Positions 9,072-18,008 of a stretch of DNA of 64,000 nt are shown here, one piece after another (positions within the stretch are counted from its first letter, which is position 1; the number at the start of each line of letters is the position of its first letter). The DNA lies in contig NZ_JAPEPI010000001.1 of NCBI RefSeq assembly GCF_026340305.1, forward strand, positions 1,674,001 to 1,738,000, read 5' to 3'. The notes beneath the pieces are model-generated. The model had not been told where the DNA came from. It saw nothing but the letters and a program-made list of their open reading frames with translations, and made no database searches. The DNA is from Streptomyces sp. NBC_01381 (GTDB taxonomy: Bacteria > Actinomycetota > Actinomycetes > Streptomycetales > Streptomycetaceae). A program made the position numbers and the translations under genes.

Positions 9072-10889
9072 ATGGCCGTCAATCTGGTCAATGTCGAGGC
9101 AGTCAGCAAGGTGTACGGCACCCGTGCCCTGCTCGACGGTGTCTCCCTCGGCGTGTCCGAGGGGGACCGGATCGGCGTCGTGGGGCGCAACGGAGACGGG
9201 AAGACGACCCTCATCCGGATGCTCGCCAAGCTGGAGGAGGCCGACACCGGGCGGGTCACGCACAACGGCGGGCTTCAGCTCGGCGTGCTGACCCAGCACG
9301 ACTCGCTCGACCCCGAGGCCACCGTGCGGCACGAGGTCATCGGTGACCTCGCCGATCACGAGTGGGCGGGCAACGCCAAGATCCGTGACGTGCTGACCGG
9401 CCTTTTCGGCGGCCTTGAGATGCCCGGCTTCCCGCAGGGGCTCGACACCGTCATCGGGCCGCTCTCCGGTGGCGAGCGGCGGCGCATCGCGCTCGCGAAG
9501 CTGCTCATCGGCGAGCCCGATCTGATCGTGCTCGACGAGCCGACCAACCACCTGGACGTCGAGGGCATCGCCTGGCTCGCCGAGCATCTGCGGACGCGGC
9601 GCTCGGCGCTCGTCTGCGTCACGCACGACCGCTGGTTCCTCGACCAGGTGTGCACCCGCATGTGGGACGTACAGAGCGGGTCCGTCTACGAGTACGAGGG
9701 CGGATACTCCGACTACGTCTTCGCGCGTGCCGAGCGCGAGCGCATCGCCGCCACCGAGGAGACCAAGCGGAAGAACCTGATGCGCAAGGAGCTGGCCTGG
9801 CTGCGGCGCGGGGCGCCCGCCCGCACCAGCAAGCCGCGGTACCGCATCGAGGCCGCGAACGAGCTCATCGCCGACGTGCCGCCGCCCCGGGACAGCAGCG
9901 AACTGATGAAGTTCGCGACGTCACGGCTCGGCAAGACCGTCTTCGACCTGGAGGACGTGACCGTCCAGGCCGGGCCGAAGGTGCTGCTCAAGCATCTGAC
10001 CTGGCAGCTCGGCCCGGGCGACCGCATCGGCCTGGTCGGCGTGAACGGCGCGGGCAAGACCTCGCTCCTTCGGGCCATGGCCGAGGCCTCCCGCTCCGAC
10101 GGTGACGTACAGCCCGAAGCGGGGCGCGTCGCCGTCGGCAAGACCGTGAAGCTGGCCTACCTCTCGCAGGAGGTGGCCGAGCTCAGCCCGACGCTGCGGG
10201 TCCTTCAGGCCGTGCAGCAGGTGCGCGAGCGCGTCGACCTCGGCAAGGGCCGGGAGATGACCGCGGGGCAGCTCTGCGAGACGTTCGGCTTCAACAAGGA
10301 GAAGCAGTGGACGCCGGTCGGTGATCTGTCCGGTGGCGAGCGGCGCAGGCTTCAGCTGCTTCGGCTCCTGATGGACGAGCCGAACGTCCTCTTCCTCGAC
10401 GAGCCGACCAACGACCTCGACATCGAGACGCTGACGCAGCTTGAGGATGTTCTTGACGGATGGCCGGGCTCGATGGTCGTGATCTCGCACGACCGGTTCT
10501 TCCTGGAGCGCACCACCGACAAGGTGTTCGCACTTCTGGGTGACGCGACGATGCGGATGCTGCCGCGCGGCATCGACGAGTATCTGGAGCGCCGCAAGCG
10601 GATGGCGGACGCCGCCGTCCCCGCGGCCCCCGCCGCCGCGTCCGCCGCACCGGCCGCCGCGCAGAAGACCGTCTCCTCCGCAGACGCCCGCGCCGCCAAG
10701 AAGGAACTCCAGAAGATCGAGCGGCAGCTGGACAAGATGTCCACGAAGGAGACTTGGCTGCACGCGCAGATCGCCGATAACGCCACGAACTTCGAAAAGG
10801 TGGCTGAACTGGACGCCCAGCTTCGTGAACTCATCGGCGAGCGCGACGAGTTGGAGATGCGCTGGCTCGAGCTGGCGGAGGACGCGTAG
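9072..10889 (+). CDS. ABC-F family ATPase (Uup/EttA-like)
   Basis: 605 aa, soluble, with two ABC domains and no membrane segments, as in ribosome-acting ABC-F proteins. Domain 1: Walker A GRNGDGKTT, signature LSGGERRRIALAKLL, Walker B LIVLDEPTNHLD. The inter-domain linker holds the charged ARAERERIAATEETKRKNL helix. Domain 2: GVNGAGKTS, LSGGERRRLQLLRLL, LFLDEPTNDLD. An Ala/Pro linker (about 515-535) leads to a C-terminal coiled coil, as in Uup-type members. ATG start with GGAGCG upstream. Probably a translation factor; resistance function cannot be inferred. Confidence 0.92.
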   Translation: MAVNLVNVEAVSKVYGTRALLDGVSLGVSEGDRIGVVGRNGDGKTTLIRMLAKLEEADTGRVTHNGGLQLGVLTQHDSLDPEATVRHEVIGDLADHEWAGNAKIRDVLTGLFGGLEMPGFPQGLDTVIGPLSGGERRRIALAKLLIGEPDLIVLDEPTNHLDVEGIAWLAEHLRTRRSALVCVTHDRWFLDQVCTRMWDVQSGSVYEYEGGYSDYVFARAERERIAATEETKRKNLMRKELAWLRRGAPARTSKPRYRIEAANELIADVPPPRDSSELMKFATSRLGKTVFDLEDVTVQAGPKVLLKHLTWQLGPGDRIGLVGVNGAGKTSLLRAMAEASRSDGDVQPEAGRVAVGKTVKLAYLSQEVAELSPTLRVLQAVQQVRERVDLGKGREMTAGQLCETFGFNKEKQWTPVGDLSGGERRRLQLLRLLMDEPNVLFLDEPTNDLDIETLTQLEDVLDGWPGSMVVISHDRFFLERTTDKVFALLGDATMRMLPRGIDEYLERRKRMADAAVPAAPAAASAAPAAAQKTVSSADARAAKKELQKIERQLDKMSTKETWLHAQIADNATNFEKVAELDAQLRELIGERDELEMRWLELAEDA

Positions 10890-10915
10890 AGGTCTCGTAA
10901 CAGACGCATCACGGG

Positions 10916-10948
10916 CCGGTCCTCCCTTGGGAACAGGGGGCGGACCGG
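10916..10948 (+). terminator. Hairpin after the ABC-F gene
   Basis: CCGGTCC (10916-10922) pairs perfectly with GGACCGG (10942-10948), about 27 nt after the ABC-F stop. No U-run, as usual in Streptomyces. Confidence 0.5.
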
Positions 10949-11035
10949 TCAGGTGTGCTAGGGGTGCAGGGTGATAGAAAGGTCGGCCTGAGCACCACTT
11001 GGCGTGCCGAAAAATCAGTGAAGGGGGAAGCGCTG

Positions 11036-12847
11036 ATGACTCAGCCGCCCAACCAGCCGCCGTCCGGCGGTTTCGGAGCTCCGCAGGATCCGCAGCAGGG
11101 AGCCGCTCCGCAGCCACCGGGCCAGCCACCGCAGGCGCCCGGCCAGCCGCCGCAGGCCCCGCCGACTCCGCCCGCGGGGCAGCCCGGTTACGGCTATCCG
11201 CAGACGCCGCCCGCGACCCAGCCCGGCTACGGCTATCCGCAACAGCCCGGCCAGCCCGGACCGTACAACCAGCCGGGCCCGTACGGCCAGCCCACGCAGC
11301 CGGGCCCCTACAGCCAGCCGCAGCAGTCGGGCCCCTACGGATACCCGCAGACGCAGCCGCAGTTCCCCGGCGCCCCGGGTGCTCCCGGCACCCCGCCCGA
11401 CGGCGGCAGCAAGAACCCCTTCAAGGGCAAGCCCGGTCTGATCGTGGTGGCCGTTGCCGCCGCGGCGCTCGTCATCGGCGGTGTCGCCTGGGCGGTCGTC
11501 GGCGGTGACGACGACGGCAAGAAGAAGAAGCCGACGGCCGGCAAGAGCGACGACCCGAAGCCCACCGGCTCCGCGCCGGTCAACCCCGGCACCGGCGACG
11601 GCGACGGCGGCGAGGAGCAGGAAGACCTCAACGCGGGCCGCCAGCCCGGCGAGTCGAAGGTGCTCTGGTACAAGGAAGCGCCCAAGGTGCCCGGTTCGGG
11701 CGCCGACGCCAACGGCATGTGGGTCAAGGACGACATCGCCGTCAAGGCCGCGTTCAAGGAGATCAACGCCTACAACGTCGAGACGGGCAAGGCCGCGTGG
11801 CCCACGATCAAGTTCCCGCAGAAGATCTGTGGCAGCACCCCGACGCCCACCGCCGACGGCAAGGTCGTCGTCGCGTACAAGGACGGGCTCAAGGACGACG
11901 CCAAGTGCAGCCAGATGCAGGTCGTCGACCTGAAGACGGGTGACAAGGGCTGGACGAAGCCGGTCAAGGAGGAAGGTCTCTTCGACTTCGCCAGCAACGC
12001 CGATCTCTCCATCACCGGTGACACGCTGATGGTCGGCCGCTCCCAGTCCGGCACGGCCCTGCGGATGAGCGACGGAAAGAAGCTCTTCGTCTCCGACAAG
12101 AAGGACGAGGGCACCTGCTTCCCGAGCGGCTTCGCCGGCGGCAAGAAGATGCTCCGCGCCCTGTCCTGCGGTGCCGGCTCCGACACGGAGCACGACGAGT
12201 TGCAGCAGATCGACCCGAAGACCGGCAAGGCCGTCTGGACGAAGAAGTTCCCCAAGGGCTGGAAGGTCGGCCGGATCTACTCCGAGAGCCCCACGGTCGT
12301 CTACCTCAACAATGAGGACAAGAAGCAGTGGAACATCACCACGCTGAAGCCCAACAGCAGCGAAACCCGCTCTGAGGTCAGCGTCGACGAGAAGTTCGCA
12401 CCGGAGTGCGGCGGTTCGACGTTCCTCGGCGGCAGCCTGCAGGGCTGCCTGGGCGCGACGGTCGACGACAAGAACCTCTACCTGCCGACCGAGGCGACCT
12501 CCGGTGCCAACGAGGTCGTCGCGATCAGCCTCTCCACCGGCAAGGAGGCCTGGCGCACGAAGTCTCCGCTGGAGGAATCGATGCTGCCGATGAAGGCCGA
12601 GGGCGGTTCGCTCATCGCCTACGTCAACCCGTCGTACGACGCCGGTGGCCAGATCGTCTCGATCTCGACGTCGGGCTCGCACACGCCCAAGACGCTCCTG
12701 AAGAACCCGGAAGGGACCTCGGAGATCGAGAACGGCTTCTTCTCGAAGGACGTCGACTACGTGGACGGACGCTTCTACATCTCCACCACGCGGCTCTCGG
12801 GCAGCACTCAGGGCCAGGAGAAGCTGATGCTGGCCTACGGAAAGTAG
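11036..12847 (+). CDS. Single-pass membrane protein with extracytoplasmic PQQ-like beta-propeller (paralogue 1)
   Basis: 603 aa from the ATG at 11036, preceded by AAGGGGGAAG; longer in-frame starts upstream lack an SD. Residues 1-130 are Pro/Gln/Gly/Tyr-rich with YGYPQ repeats and are presumably cytoplasmic. One hydrophobic helix follows (about 136-158, LIVVAVAAAALVIGGVAWAV), then a Lys/Asp-rich stalk and an outside domain with recurring GxxxWxxK and TGKAVWTKKF-type strands, as in PQQ/quinoprotein-like propellers. Paired cysteines suggest disulfides. Its neighbour is a paralogue with the same plan. Ligand unknown. Confidence 0.82.
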   Translation: MTQPPNQPPSGGFGAPQDPQQGAAPQPPGQPPQAPGQPPQAPPTPPAGQPGYGYPQTPPATQPGYGYPQQPGQPGPYNQPGPYGQPTQPGPYSQPQQSGPYGYPQTQPQFPGAPGAPGTPPDGGSKNPFKGKPGLIVVAVAAAALVIGGVAWAVVGGDDDGKKKKPTAGKSDDPKPTGSAPVNPGTGDGDGGEEQEDLNAGRQPGESKVLWYKEAPKVPGSGADANGMWVKDDIAVKAAFKEINAYNVETGKAAWPTIKFPQKICGSTPTPTADGKVVVAYKDGLKDDAKCSQMQVVDLKTGDKGWTKPVKEEGLFDFASNADLSITGDTLMVGRSQSGTALRMSDGKKLFVSDKKDEGTCFPSGFAGGKKMLRALSCGAGSDTEHDELQQIDPKTGKAVWTKKFPKGWKVGRIYSESPTVVYLNNEDKKQWNITTLKPNSSETRSEVSVDEKFAPECGGSTFLGGSLQGCLGATVDDKNLYLPTEATSGANEVVAISLSTGKEAWRTKSPLEESMLPMKAEGGSLIAYVNPSYDAGGQIVSISTSGSHTPKTLLKNPEGTSEIENGFFSKDVDYVDGRFYISTTRLSGSTQGQEKLMLAYGK

Positions 12848-12913
12848 TCCTCTCCGCCGCTCGGTCATCCTCCCGCCCACGCCGCAAGCTTCTCGCCTCA
12901 AGGAAAAGACGTC

Positions 12914-14770
12914 ATGACGCAGCCCCCACCGCCCAACGAGCCCCCGCAGGGCGGGTTCGGCGCCCCCCAGGATCCGCCGCCGGCCGGTTTCGGCAAGGCC
13001 CCCGAGCCGAACCCGAACCCGGGCTACGGCTACCCGCAGGCGCCCGGCACCCCGCCGCCCGCCCAGCCGCCGACGCCGCCCCCGCCGCCGCAGGGCCAGC
13101 CCAACTACGGCTACCCGCAGGCCCCGCAGGCCCCGCAGGCCCCGCAGGCCCCGCAGGCCCCCGGCACCCCGCCCCCCGGCCAGCCCCAGGGCTACGGCTA
13201 CCCGGGGCAGCCGGGCCAGCCGGGTCAGCCGTACGGACAGCAGCCTCCGTACGGCGCCTACCAGCCGCAGCCCCCGACCATGCCGATGACCCCGCAGGCC
13301 GGCGGCTCCGGTGGCTCCGGCGGCGGGCTCAGCAGCCAGATGAAGATCATCATCGGCGCGGTGGTCGCGATCGCCCTGATCGTCGGCGGCGGCGTCTTCT
13401 ACGCCACGACGTCCGACAAGGACGACACAGAGGCCAGCTCCGAGGGCTCGTCCGGCGGCAAGGGCGGCGACGGGGAGAAGAAGGGCGGCGGCGGCTCGGC
13501 CCAGGGTGGCCCGGGCAAGGAGAAGGTCCCGGCCAACACCGCGGGCAAGATCGTCATGCAGCTCCCGCAGCCCGAGGTGCCCAAGGACGACGTCTGGAGC
13601 ATCAAGGGCTCCTGGCTCACCGAAGGCGTCTACGCCAAGGCGGGCGTCAACGAGATCGTCGGCTATGACTCGGCCACCGGCAAGGAGCTGTGGACGCGGC
13701 CGCTCAAGGGCCAGACGTGCGCCGCCTCTCCCGAGATCACCAAGGACGGCGTCGCCGCGGTCGCGTACGAAGAGGCCAAGCGGAACAAGTCGGGTGACCA
13801 CGAGACCTGCTCGCAGATCTCCGCGATCGACCTGAAGAACGGCGAGCTGCTCTGGACGGAGGAGGTCAAGGAGGGCAGCTCGGCGGCGCGCGTCGAGGAG
13901 CTCACCATCAGCGGCAGCACCGTCGCGGTCGGCACCAGCGCCGGCGGCGCCGCCTTCAAGGCGGCGGAGGGCGATCTCCTGTGGGAGCCCGAGGCGGGCA
14001 GCAAGTGCCAGGACGAGGGCTACGCGGGCGGCGAGCAGCTCGTCGCGGTGCGCCAGTGCGGTGACTACGACGACGAGAAGCTGAGCATCGAGCTGCTCAA
14101 CCCGACGACCGGCAAGGCCCAGTGGACCTACCCGGTGACGCCGGGCGTCGACAACGCCAAGATCATCTCGACCAGCCCGGTGGTCTACGGCCAGGACACC
14201 CAGGAGATCACCTCCAGCGGTGCCACGGACGTCTTCTCGCTCGACGACGGGGGCAAGCTGCGCGCCAAGATCTCGCTGCCCGACGGCAAGTACGACCACA
14301 ACTGCGAGGTCAACGTCGTACACGACTGCAGCTCGATCGCCGTCGGCAACGACAAGCTGTACGTGCCGACCCGCCAGCACGACGGCGGCGGTGACAGCTA
14401 CAGCCAGACCAACGAGATCATCTCGTTCTCGCTGAAGACGGGTAAGACCACCGGCGACCGCGCCGACGCGGGCGAGGACGGCGAGATGTTCCCGATCCGG
14501 ATGGACGGCGGCAACATCCTGGCGTACAAGGACGGCGGCTACAACAAGGGCTCCCAGGTCGTCTCCATCGACGGCAAGACGATGAAGGAGACCAAGCTCC
14601 TGGAGACCCCGGCGGCCGAGGCCGTCGGCAGCGCGATCAGCGGCATGGTCCCGAAGTCGAACGAACTCCTTTACGGCGACGGCAAGTTGTTCCTCGGCAA
14701 GGAGCTGATCAGCAAGCCGTACTCGAAGGACGAGAAGGAGTACACGGCGCTCGGCTTTGTCGCCGAGTAG
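12914..14770 (+). CDS. Single-pass membrane protein with PQQ-like beta-propeller (paralogue 2)
   Basis: 618 aa. Same architecture as the preceding gene: the N-terminus starts with MTQPP and PPQGGFGAPQDP, has YGYPQAP and PQAPQAP repeats, one membrane helix (about 145-165), a Gly/Lys-rich linker, then an extracytoplasmic domain with TGKELWTRPLKG and TGKAQWTYPV blades. The two genes are 66 nt apart and clearly arose by duplication. Likely senses or scaffolds in the envelope. ATG start preceded by AAGGAAAAG. Ends before a strong hairpin. Confidence 0.82.
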   Translation: MTQPPPPNEPPQGGFGAPQDPPPAGFGKAPEPNPNPGYGYPQAPGTPPPAQPPTPPPPPQGQPNYGYPQAPQAPQAPQAPQAPGTPPPGQPQGYGYPGQPGQPGQPYGQQPPYGAYQPQPPTMPMTPQAGGSGGSGGGLSSQMKIIIGAVVAIALIVGGGVFYATTSDKDDTEASSEGSSGGKGGDGEKKGGGGSAQGGPGKEKVPANTAGKIVMQLPQPEVPKDDVWSIKGSWLTEGVYAKAGVNEIVGYDSATGKELWTRPLKGQTCAASPEITKDGVAAVAYEEAKRNKSGDHETCSQISAIDLKNGELLWTEEVKEGSSAARVEELTISGSTVAVGTSAGGAAFKAAEGDLLWEPEAGSKCQDEGYAGGEQLVAVRQCGDYDDEKLSIELLNPTTGKAQWTYPVTPGVDNAKIISTSPVVYGQDTQEITSSGATDVFSLDDGGKLRAKISLPDGKYDHNCEVNVVHDCSSIAVGNDKLYVPTRQHDGGGDSYSQTNEIISFSLKTGKTTGDRADAGEDGEMFPIRMDGGNILAYKDGGYNKGSQVVSIDGKTMKETKLLETPAAEAVGSAISGMVPKSNELLYGDGKLFLGKELISKPYSKDEKEYTALGFVAE

Positions 14771-14788
14771 CCGCGCGCGTGACACCGG

Positions 14789-14820
14789 ACGGCCCCGTTC
14801 CCCTTGTGGAGCGGGGCCGT
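14789..14820 (+). terminator. Terminator hairpin after the beta-propeller pair
   Basis: ACGGCCCCG (14789-14797) pairs perfectly with CGGGGCCGT (14812-14820), 18 nt after the stop codon. Confidence 0.65.
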
Positions 14821-15023
14821 TCCGCATTCCCGTGCGCGGCTTCCGTACGCACGTACCCCGAATCACCCACTCATGGCCGGGATTTCCGCATTCCGGGCCG
14901 CTTATCGCCGGTAGGGGGCGCGCAACGTCGAACAAGCGTGTAGCTTCCGGGGGATGAGTGGGTGCGGGGCCGGGGGGCCCTCGATCCGTGGGGGATCAGT
15001 GGGGATAAGTGGGGGGTTGCTCT

Positions 15024-15749
15024 ATGGGTGTGCGGCTCATGGTGGTCGACGATCACCGACTGCTCGCCGAGGCGCTCGCCTCGGCGCTGAAACTGCGCGG
15101 GCACCGGGTGCTCGCCGCGGCGGCGCCCGCCGCCGGCGCGGCGGAACTGGTCATCAGCCGTGCCCCAGAGGTCTGCCTCCTCGGCACGGCGACGCCCGCG
15201 GAGGCCGGCATGTTCGACCCGGTGGTGAAGATCAAGCGGGAGCGTCCGCAGGTCGCGGTGGTGGTGCTCGGCCCGGTGCCGAGCCCGCGCGGCATCGCGG
15301 CGGCGTTCGCCGCGGGCGCCTCCGGTTACGTACGCCATGACGAGCGCATCGAGGGCGTCGAACGGGCCATCATGAAGGCGAGAGCGGGCGAGGCGGCCGT
15401 CGCGCCGCAGCTGCTCCAGGGCGCCTTCAGTGAGCTGCTCAATCCGGCGGCGCAGCCCGACGACGAGGGGCAGCGCCTGCTTCAGATGCTGACGCCGCGC
15501 GAGGTCGAGGTCCTGGTGCGGGTCGCGGACGGCGAGGACACCCGGCTGATCGCCGCCGGGATGGGCATCGCGCCGAGCACCGCGCGGACGCATGTGCAGC
15601 GGGTCCTGATGAAACTGGGCGTCGGGTCCCGTCTTGAGGCCGCGGCGCTCGCCGCGCGGACCGGCCTCCTAGACCGCGCGGAACGGCCGGTGTCGTCCTA
15701 CGCCGACGATGTGGAGAAGCCGGCGGAGCCCGAGTCACCGCCACAGTGA
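15024..15749 (+). CDS. LuxR-type response regulator with degenerate receiver
   Basis: 241 aa from the ATG at 15024 (five residues could be added from an upstream in-frame start). The receiver starts VRLMVVDDHRLLAEAL with the acidic pair intact. Where the phospho-acceptor Asp should be (LLD) the sequence is EVCLLGTATP, giving Gly54, and the usual Lys in SGYLxKD is replaced (SGYVRHDE). The C-terminal HTH is normal: LTPREVEVLVRVADGED, then a recognition helix with STARTHVQRVLMKLGV. So it probably acts without phosphorylation. No kinase gene is adjacent. Convergent with the symporter partner. Confidence 0.87.
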   Translation: MGVRLMVVDDHRLLAEALASALKLRGHRVLAAAAPAAGAAELVISRAPEVCLLGTATPAEAGMFDPVVKIKRERPQVAVVVLGPVPSPRGIAAAFAAGASGYVRHDERIEGVERAIMKARAGEAAVAPQLLQGAFSELLNPAAQPDDEGQRLLQMLTPREVEVLVRVADGEDTRLIAAGMGIAPSTARTHVQRVLMKLGVGSRLEAAALAARTGLLDRAERPVSSYADDVEKPAEPESPPQ

Positions 15750-15771
15750 ACCCGGGCCCCGGTCAGGGGTG

Positions 15772-16053
15772 TTACTCGTCCTCCGGCTCCTGGGCGGGAT
15801 GCACCGCGGGGCGCAGCCAGAGCCAGCCGAGGAAGAAGAGCCCGAGCGCCAGCATGGCCAGGCCCGTCCACAGGTTGATGCTGATGCCCTCGGCCTTGTC
15901 CAGGTCGGCGTCGGACGGTGATATCCCGGCGATCGTCACGATGACGCCGTACACGACGAACAGGCCGCCGATGATGCGCCGGATGTCGAAGAGACGGGCC
16001 GCCGTGGCGGACTTGCGCTCCAGCTCGGAGACTTCGTTCTGCAGTTCAGACAT
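15772..16053 (-). CDS. Small two-helix membrane protein, partner of the adjacent symporter
   Basis: 93 aa. A charged coiled N-terminus with ELERKSATAARLFDIRR, then two hydrophobic helices (about 28-46 and 61-80) and an acidic tail. It lies 24 nt downstream of the symporter gene on the same strand, so the two form an operon. Small accessory subunits beside SSS-family symporters are common in actinobacteria; the function as a partner is inferred from position. Confidence 0.75.
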   Translation of the reverse strand: MSELQNEVSELERKSATAARLFDIRRIIGGLFVVYGVIVTIAGISPSDADLDKAEGISINLWTGLAMLALGLFFLGWLWLRPAVHPAQEPEDE

Positions 16054-16077
16054 GATCTTCCGGACCTCCGATCGGGA

Positions 16078-17760
16078 TTAGAGCGAGTACGGCAGGTAGC
16101 AGGCCGCCGCGAGCACGATGGCGCCCCAGCCGAGCAGCGCGGGCTTGCGGTACCAGGCGTCGTCGCCCTCGGCGGGCGGCTCTTCGATGCCCGGCGCGGT
16201 CGTCCCGTACACCAGACCGGCCAGTTCGGCCTCCGGCTTGGGCGCGGTGAAGAGCGTGACGACGACCATCACCACGGCACCGGCGACGAAGCCGACGATC
16301 GCCGAGACGAAGTTGGCGCCCTGGTCGGTCGGGATGTCGATGACGCCCTGCTTGTAGATCCAGAAGTAGTTGACCATCGCGGCGGTGGTGCCCGCGACCA
16401 GGCCCCACACACCGGACTTCACCGAGGCGCGCTTCCAGAACATGCCGATGATGAAGACCACGAACATCGGGACGTTGAAGAAGGAGAACAGCGTCTGCAG
16501 GTACCCCATGATGTTCGAGAACGACGAGGCGATGAAGGCCGTGCCGATGGAGGCGATGACACCGATCGCCGTGATGAGCCGGCCGAACTTCAGGTAGTAG
16601 CCGTCCTCGCGGCCCTTGACCACGTACTTGGACCAGATGTCGTACGTGAACACGGTGTTGAAGGACGACACGTTCGCCGCCATGCCCGCCATGAACGCGG
16701 CGAGCAGTCCGGTCACCGCGATGCCGAGCACGCCGTTGGGCAGCAACTCCTGCATCAGGTAGGGGATCGCGTCGTTGTACGTCAGGTCCGAGCCCGCCGT
16801 GCCGATCTTCGGGACGAGTACGGCGGCGACCAGGCCCGGGATCATCACCAGGAAGACGATGAAGATCTTCGGGAAGGCGGCGATCAGCGGGGTGCGCTGG
16901 GCGGCGGAGAGGTTCTTCGCGGACAGGGCGCGCTGCACCTCGGCGAAGTTGGTCGTCCAGTAGCCGAAGGAGAGCACGAAGCCGAGGCCGAGGATGATCG
17001 TGAGCCAGTTCGCGCCGAGCGGGTTGGCGTCACCGATGCCGGTGCCGCCCCACGCGGTCATGAAGTTCTCGCCGTGCGACTTCTCGATCGAGCCGGACAG
17101 GCCGTCCCAGCCGCCGACCTTCTTCAGGCCTATGACGCAGATGGGGATCAGCGCGGCGAGGATCACGAAGAACTGCAGGACTTCGTTGTAGATCGCCGAG
17201 GAGAGACCGCCGATGGTGATGTACGCGAGGACGAAGAACCCGGCGACGACGATCGCCACCCACTGCGGCCAGCCGAGCAGTGCCTCGACGACGATCGACA
17301 GGGCGTAGAGGTTCACGCCCGCGATGAGTATCGCGGCGAACGCGAAGAGCACCGAGCTGAGCAGATGCGCCGACTTGTCGAAGCGCTGGAGCAGATACTC
17401 CGGCACCGAGCGGACCTTCGACCGGTAGTAGAACGGCATCATCACGAGGCCGAGGAAGACCATCGCGGGGATGGCGCCGATCCAGTACCAGTGCACGACG
17501 GCGACGCCGTACTGGGCGCCGGTGGCCGCCATGCCCAGGATCTCGGTGGCGCCGAGGTTCGCTGCGACGAAGGCGAGGCCGGTGACCCAGGCGGGCAGCG
17601 AGCGGCCCGAGAGGAAGAAGTCGAGGCTGGTCTTCACGGAGCGCCGGGCGGCGAAGCCGATCCCGAGGACCACGGCGAAGTAGATCGCGAGGATCGCGTA
17701 GTCGAGGCCGTTGGTGGGCAGCCGAAGCCCCTCGGCCAGGGTTTGTGTGGGGGACTGCAT
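16078..17760 (-). CDS. Sodium:solute symporter (SSS/SGLT family), probable sugar transporter
   Basis: 560 aa from the ATG at 17760 (in-frame sequence up to 17937 crosses the intergenic regulatory region and is not conserved-looking). About 14 hydrophobic helices. Seen: DFFLSGRSLPAWVTGLAFVA, AANLGATEILGMAATGAQYG and VHWYWIGAIPAMVFLG near the N-terminus, matching the SGLT-type sodium/galactose transporters, and GLLAAFMAGMAANVSSFNT in the middle. Divergent from galTEK with a 248-nt shared control region, which suggests uptake of galactose or a related sugar. Substrate is inference from context. Confidence 0.87.
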   Translation of the reverse strand: MQSPTQTLAEGLRLPTNGLDYAILAIYFAVVLGIGFAARRSVKTSLDFFLSGRSLPAWVTGLAFVAANLGATEILGMAATGAQYGVAVVHWYWIGAIPAMVFLGLVMMPFYYRSKVRSVPEYLLQRFDKSAHLLSSVLFAFAAILIAGVNLYALSIVVEALLGWPQWVAIVVAGFFVLAYITIGGLSSAIYNEVLQFFVILAALIPICVIGLKKVGGWDGLSGSIEKSHGENFMTAWGGTGIGDANPLGANWLTIILGLGFVLSFGYWTTNFAEVQRALSAKNLSAAQRTPLIAAFPKIFIVFLVMIPGLVAAVLVPKIGTAGSDLTYNDAIPYLMQELLPNGVLGIAVTGLLAAFMAGMAANVSSFNTVFTYDIWSKYVVKGREDGYYLKFGRLITAIGVIASIGTAFIASSFSNIMGYLQTLFSFFNVPMFVVFIIGMFWKRASVKSGVWGLVAGTTAAMVNYFWIYKQGVIDIPTDQGANFVSAIVGFVAGAVVMVVVTLFTAPKPEAELAGLVYGTTAPGIEEPPAEGDDAWYRKPALLGWGAIVLAAACYLPYSL

Positions 17761-17820
17761 AGGTGAACTCGCTTCGTTGCGCGAACGGATCAGACCGGAA
17801 CCTACGCCTCTCGCTTCAAT

Positions 17821-17832
17821 AACTGAACAGTT
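17821..17832. promoter_or_regulatory. Candidate operator between the symporter and gal operon
   Basis: AACTGAACAGTT is a palindrome with 5-bp arms (AACTG/CAGTT) about 60 nt upstream of the symporter start and 177 nt upstream of galT. Candidate site for a regulator shared by both divergent units; no regulator gene lies here. Confidence 0.35.
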
Positions 17833-17940
17833 CTGTTGGTGTTCTTTGTTGGATTGTGATCGGACGCATAGGTTCAGCCGAGATCCAGCCCACCCCCTCC
17901 CGTTCCAGCCCGTGCTGGACCGGTCACGCCGCGGCATTGA

Positions 17941-18008
17941 CGTTGCTGTTGCCTTGTGGTTTGTTGTGTGCGGTTATGTTTGATGGGTGTTGGTGAGGAG
18001 CCCCGGAC
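17941..18008 (+). promoter_or_regulatory. galP1-like promoter region of galTEK
   Basis: The stretch upstream of galT is T/G-rich, unlike its surroundings, and holds repeated TGT(T/G)G-type words (TGTTGC, TGTGGT, TGTTGT) ahead of a -10-like TATGTT (17975-17980). Published work on S. lividans galP1 describes direct hexamer repeats needed for galactose control; this arrangement looks equivalent. The exact start site is not determinable by eye. Confidence 0.5.

Noticed and set aside
11015..14935. A 1306-codon open frame opposite the two beta-propeller genes
   Set aside because: Antisense shadow with repetitive composition; the plus-strand genes have start sites, signal/membrane features and terminators.
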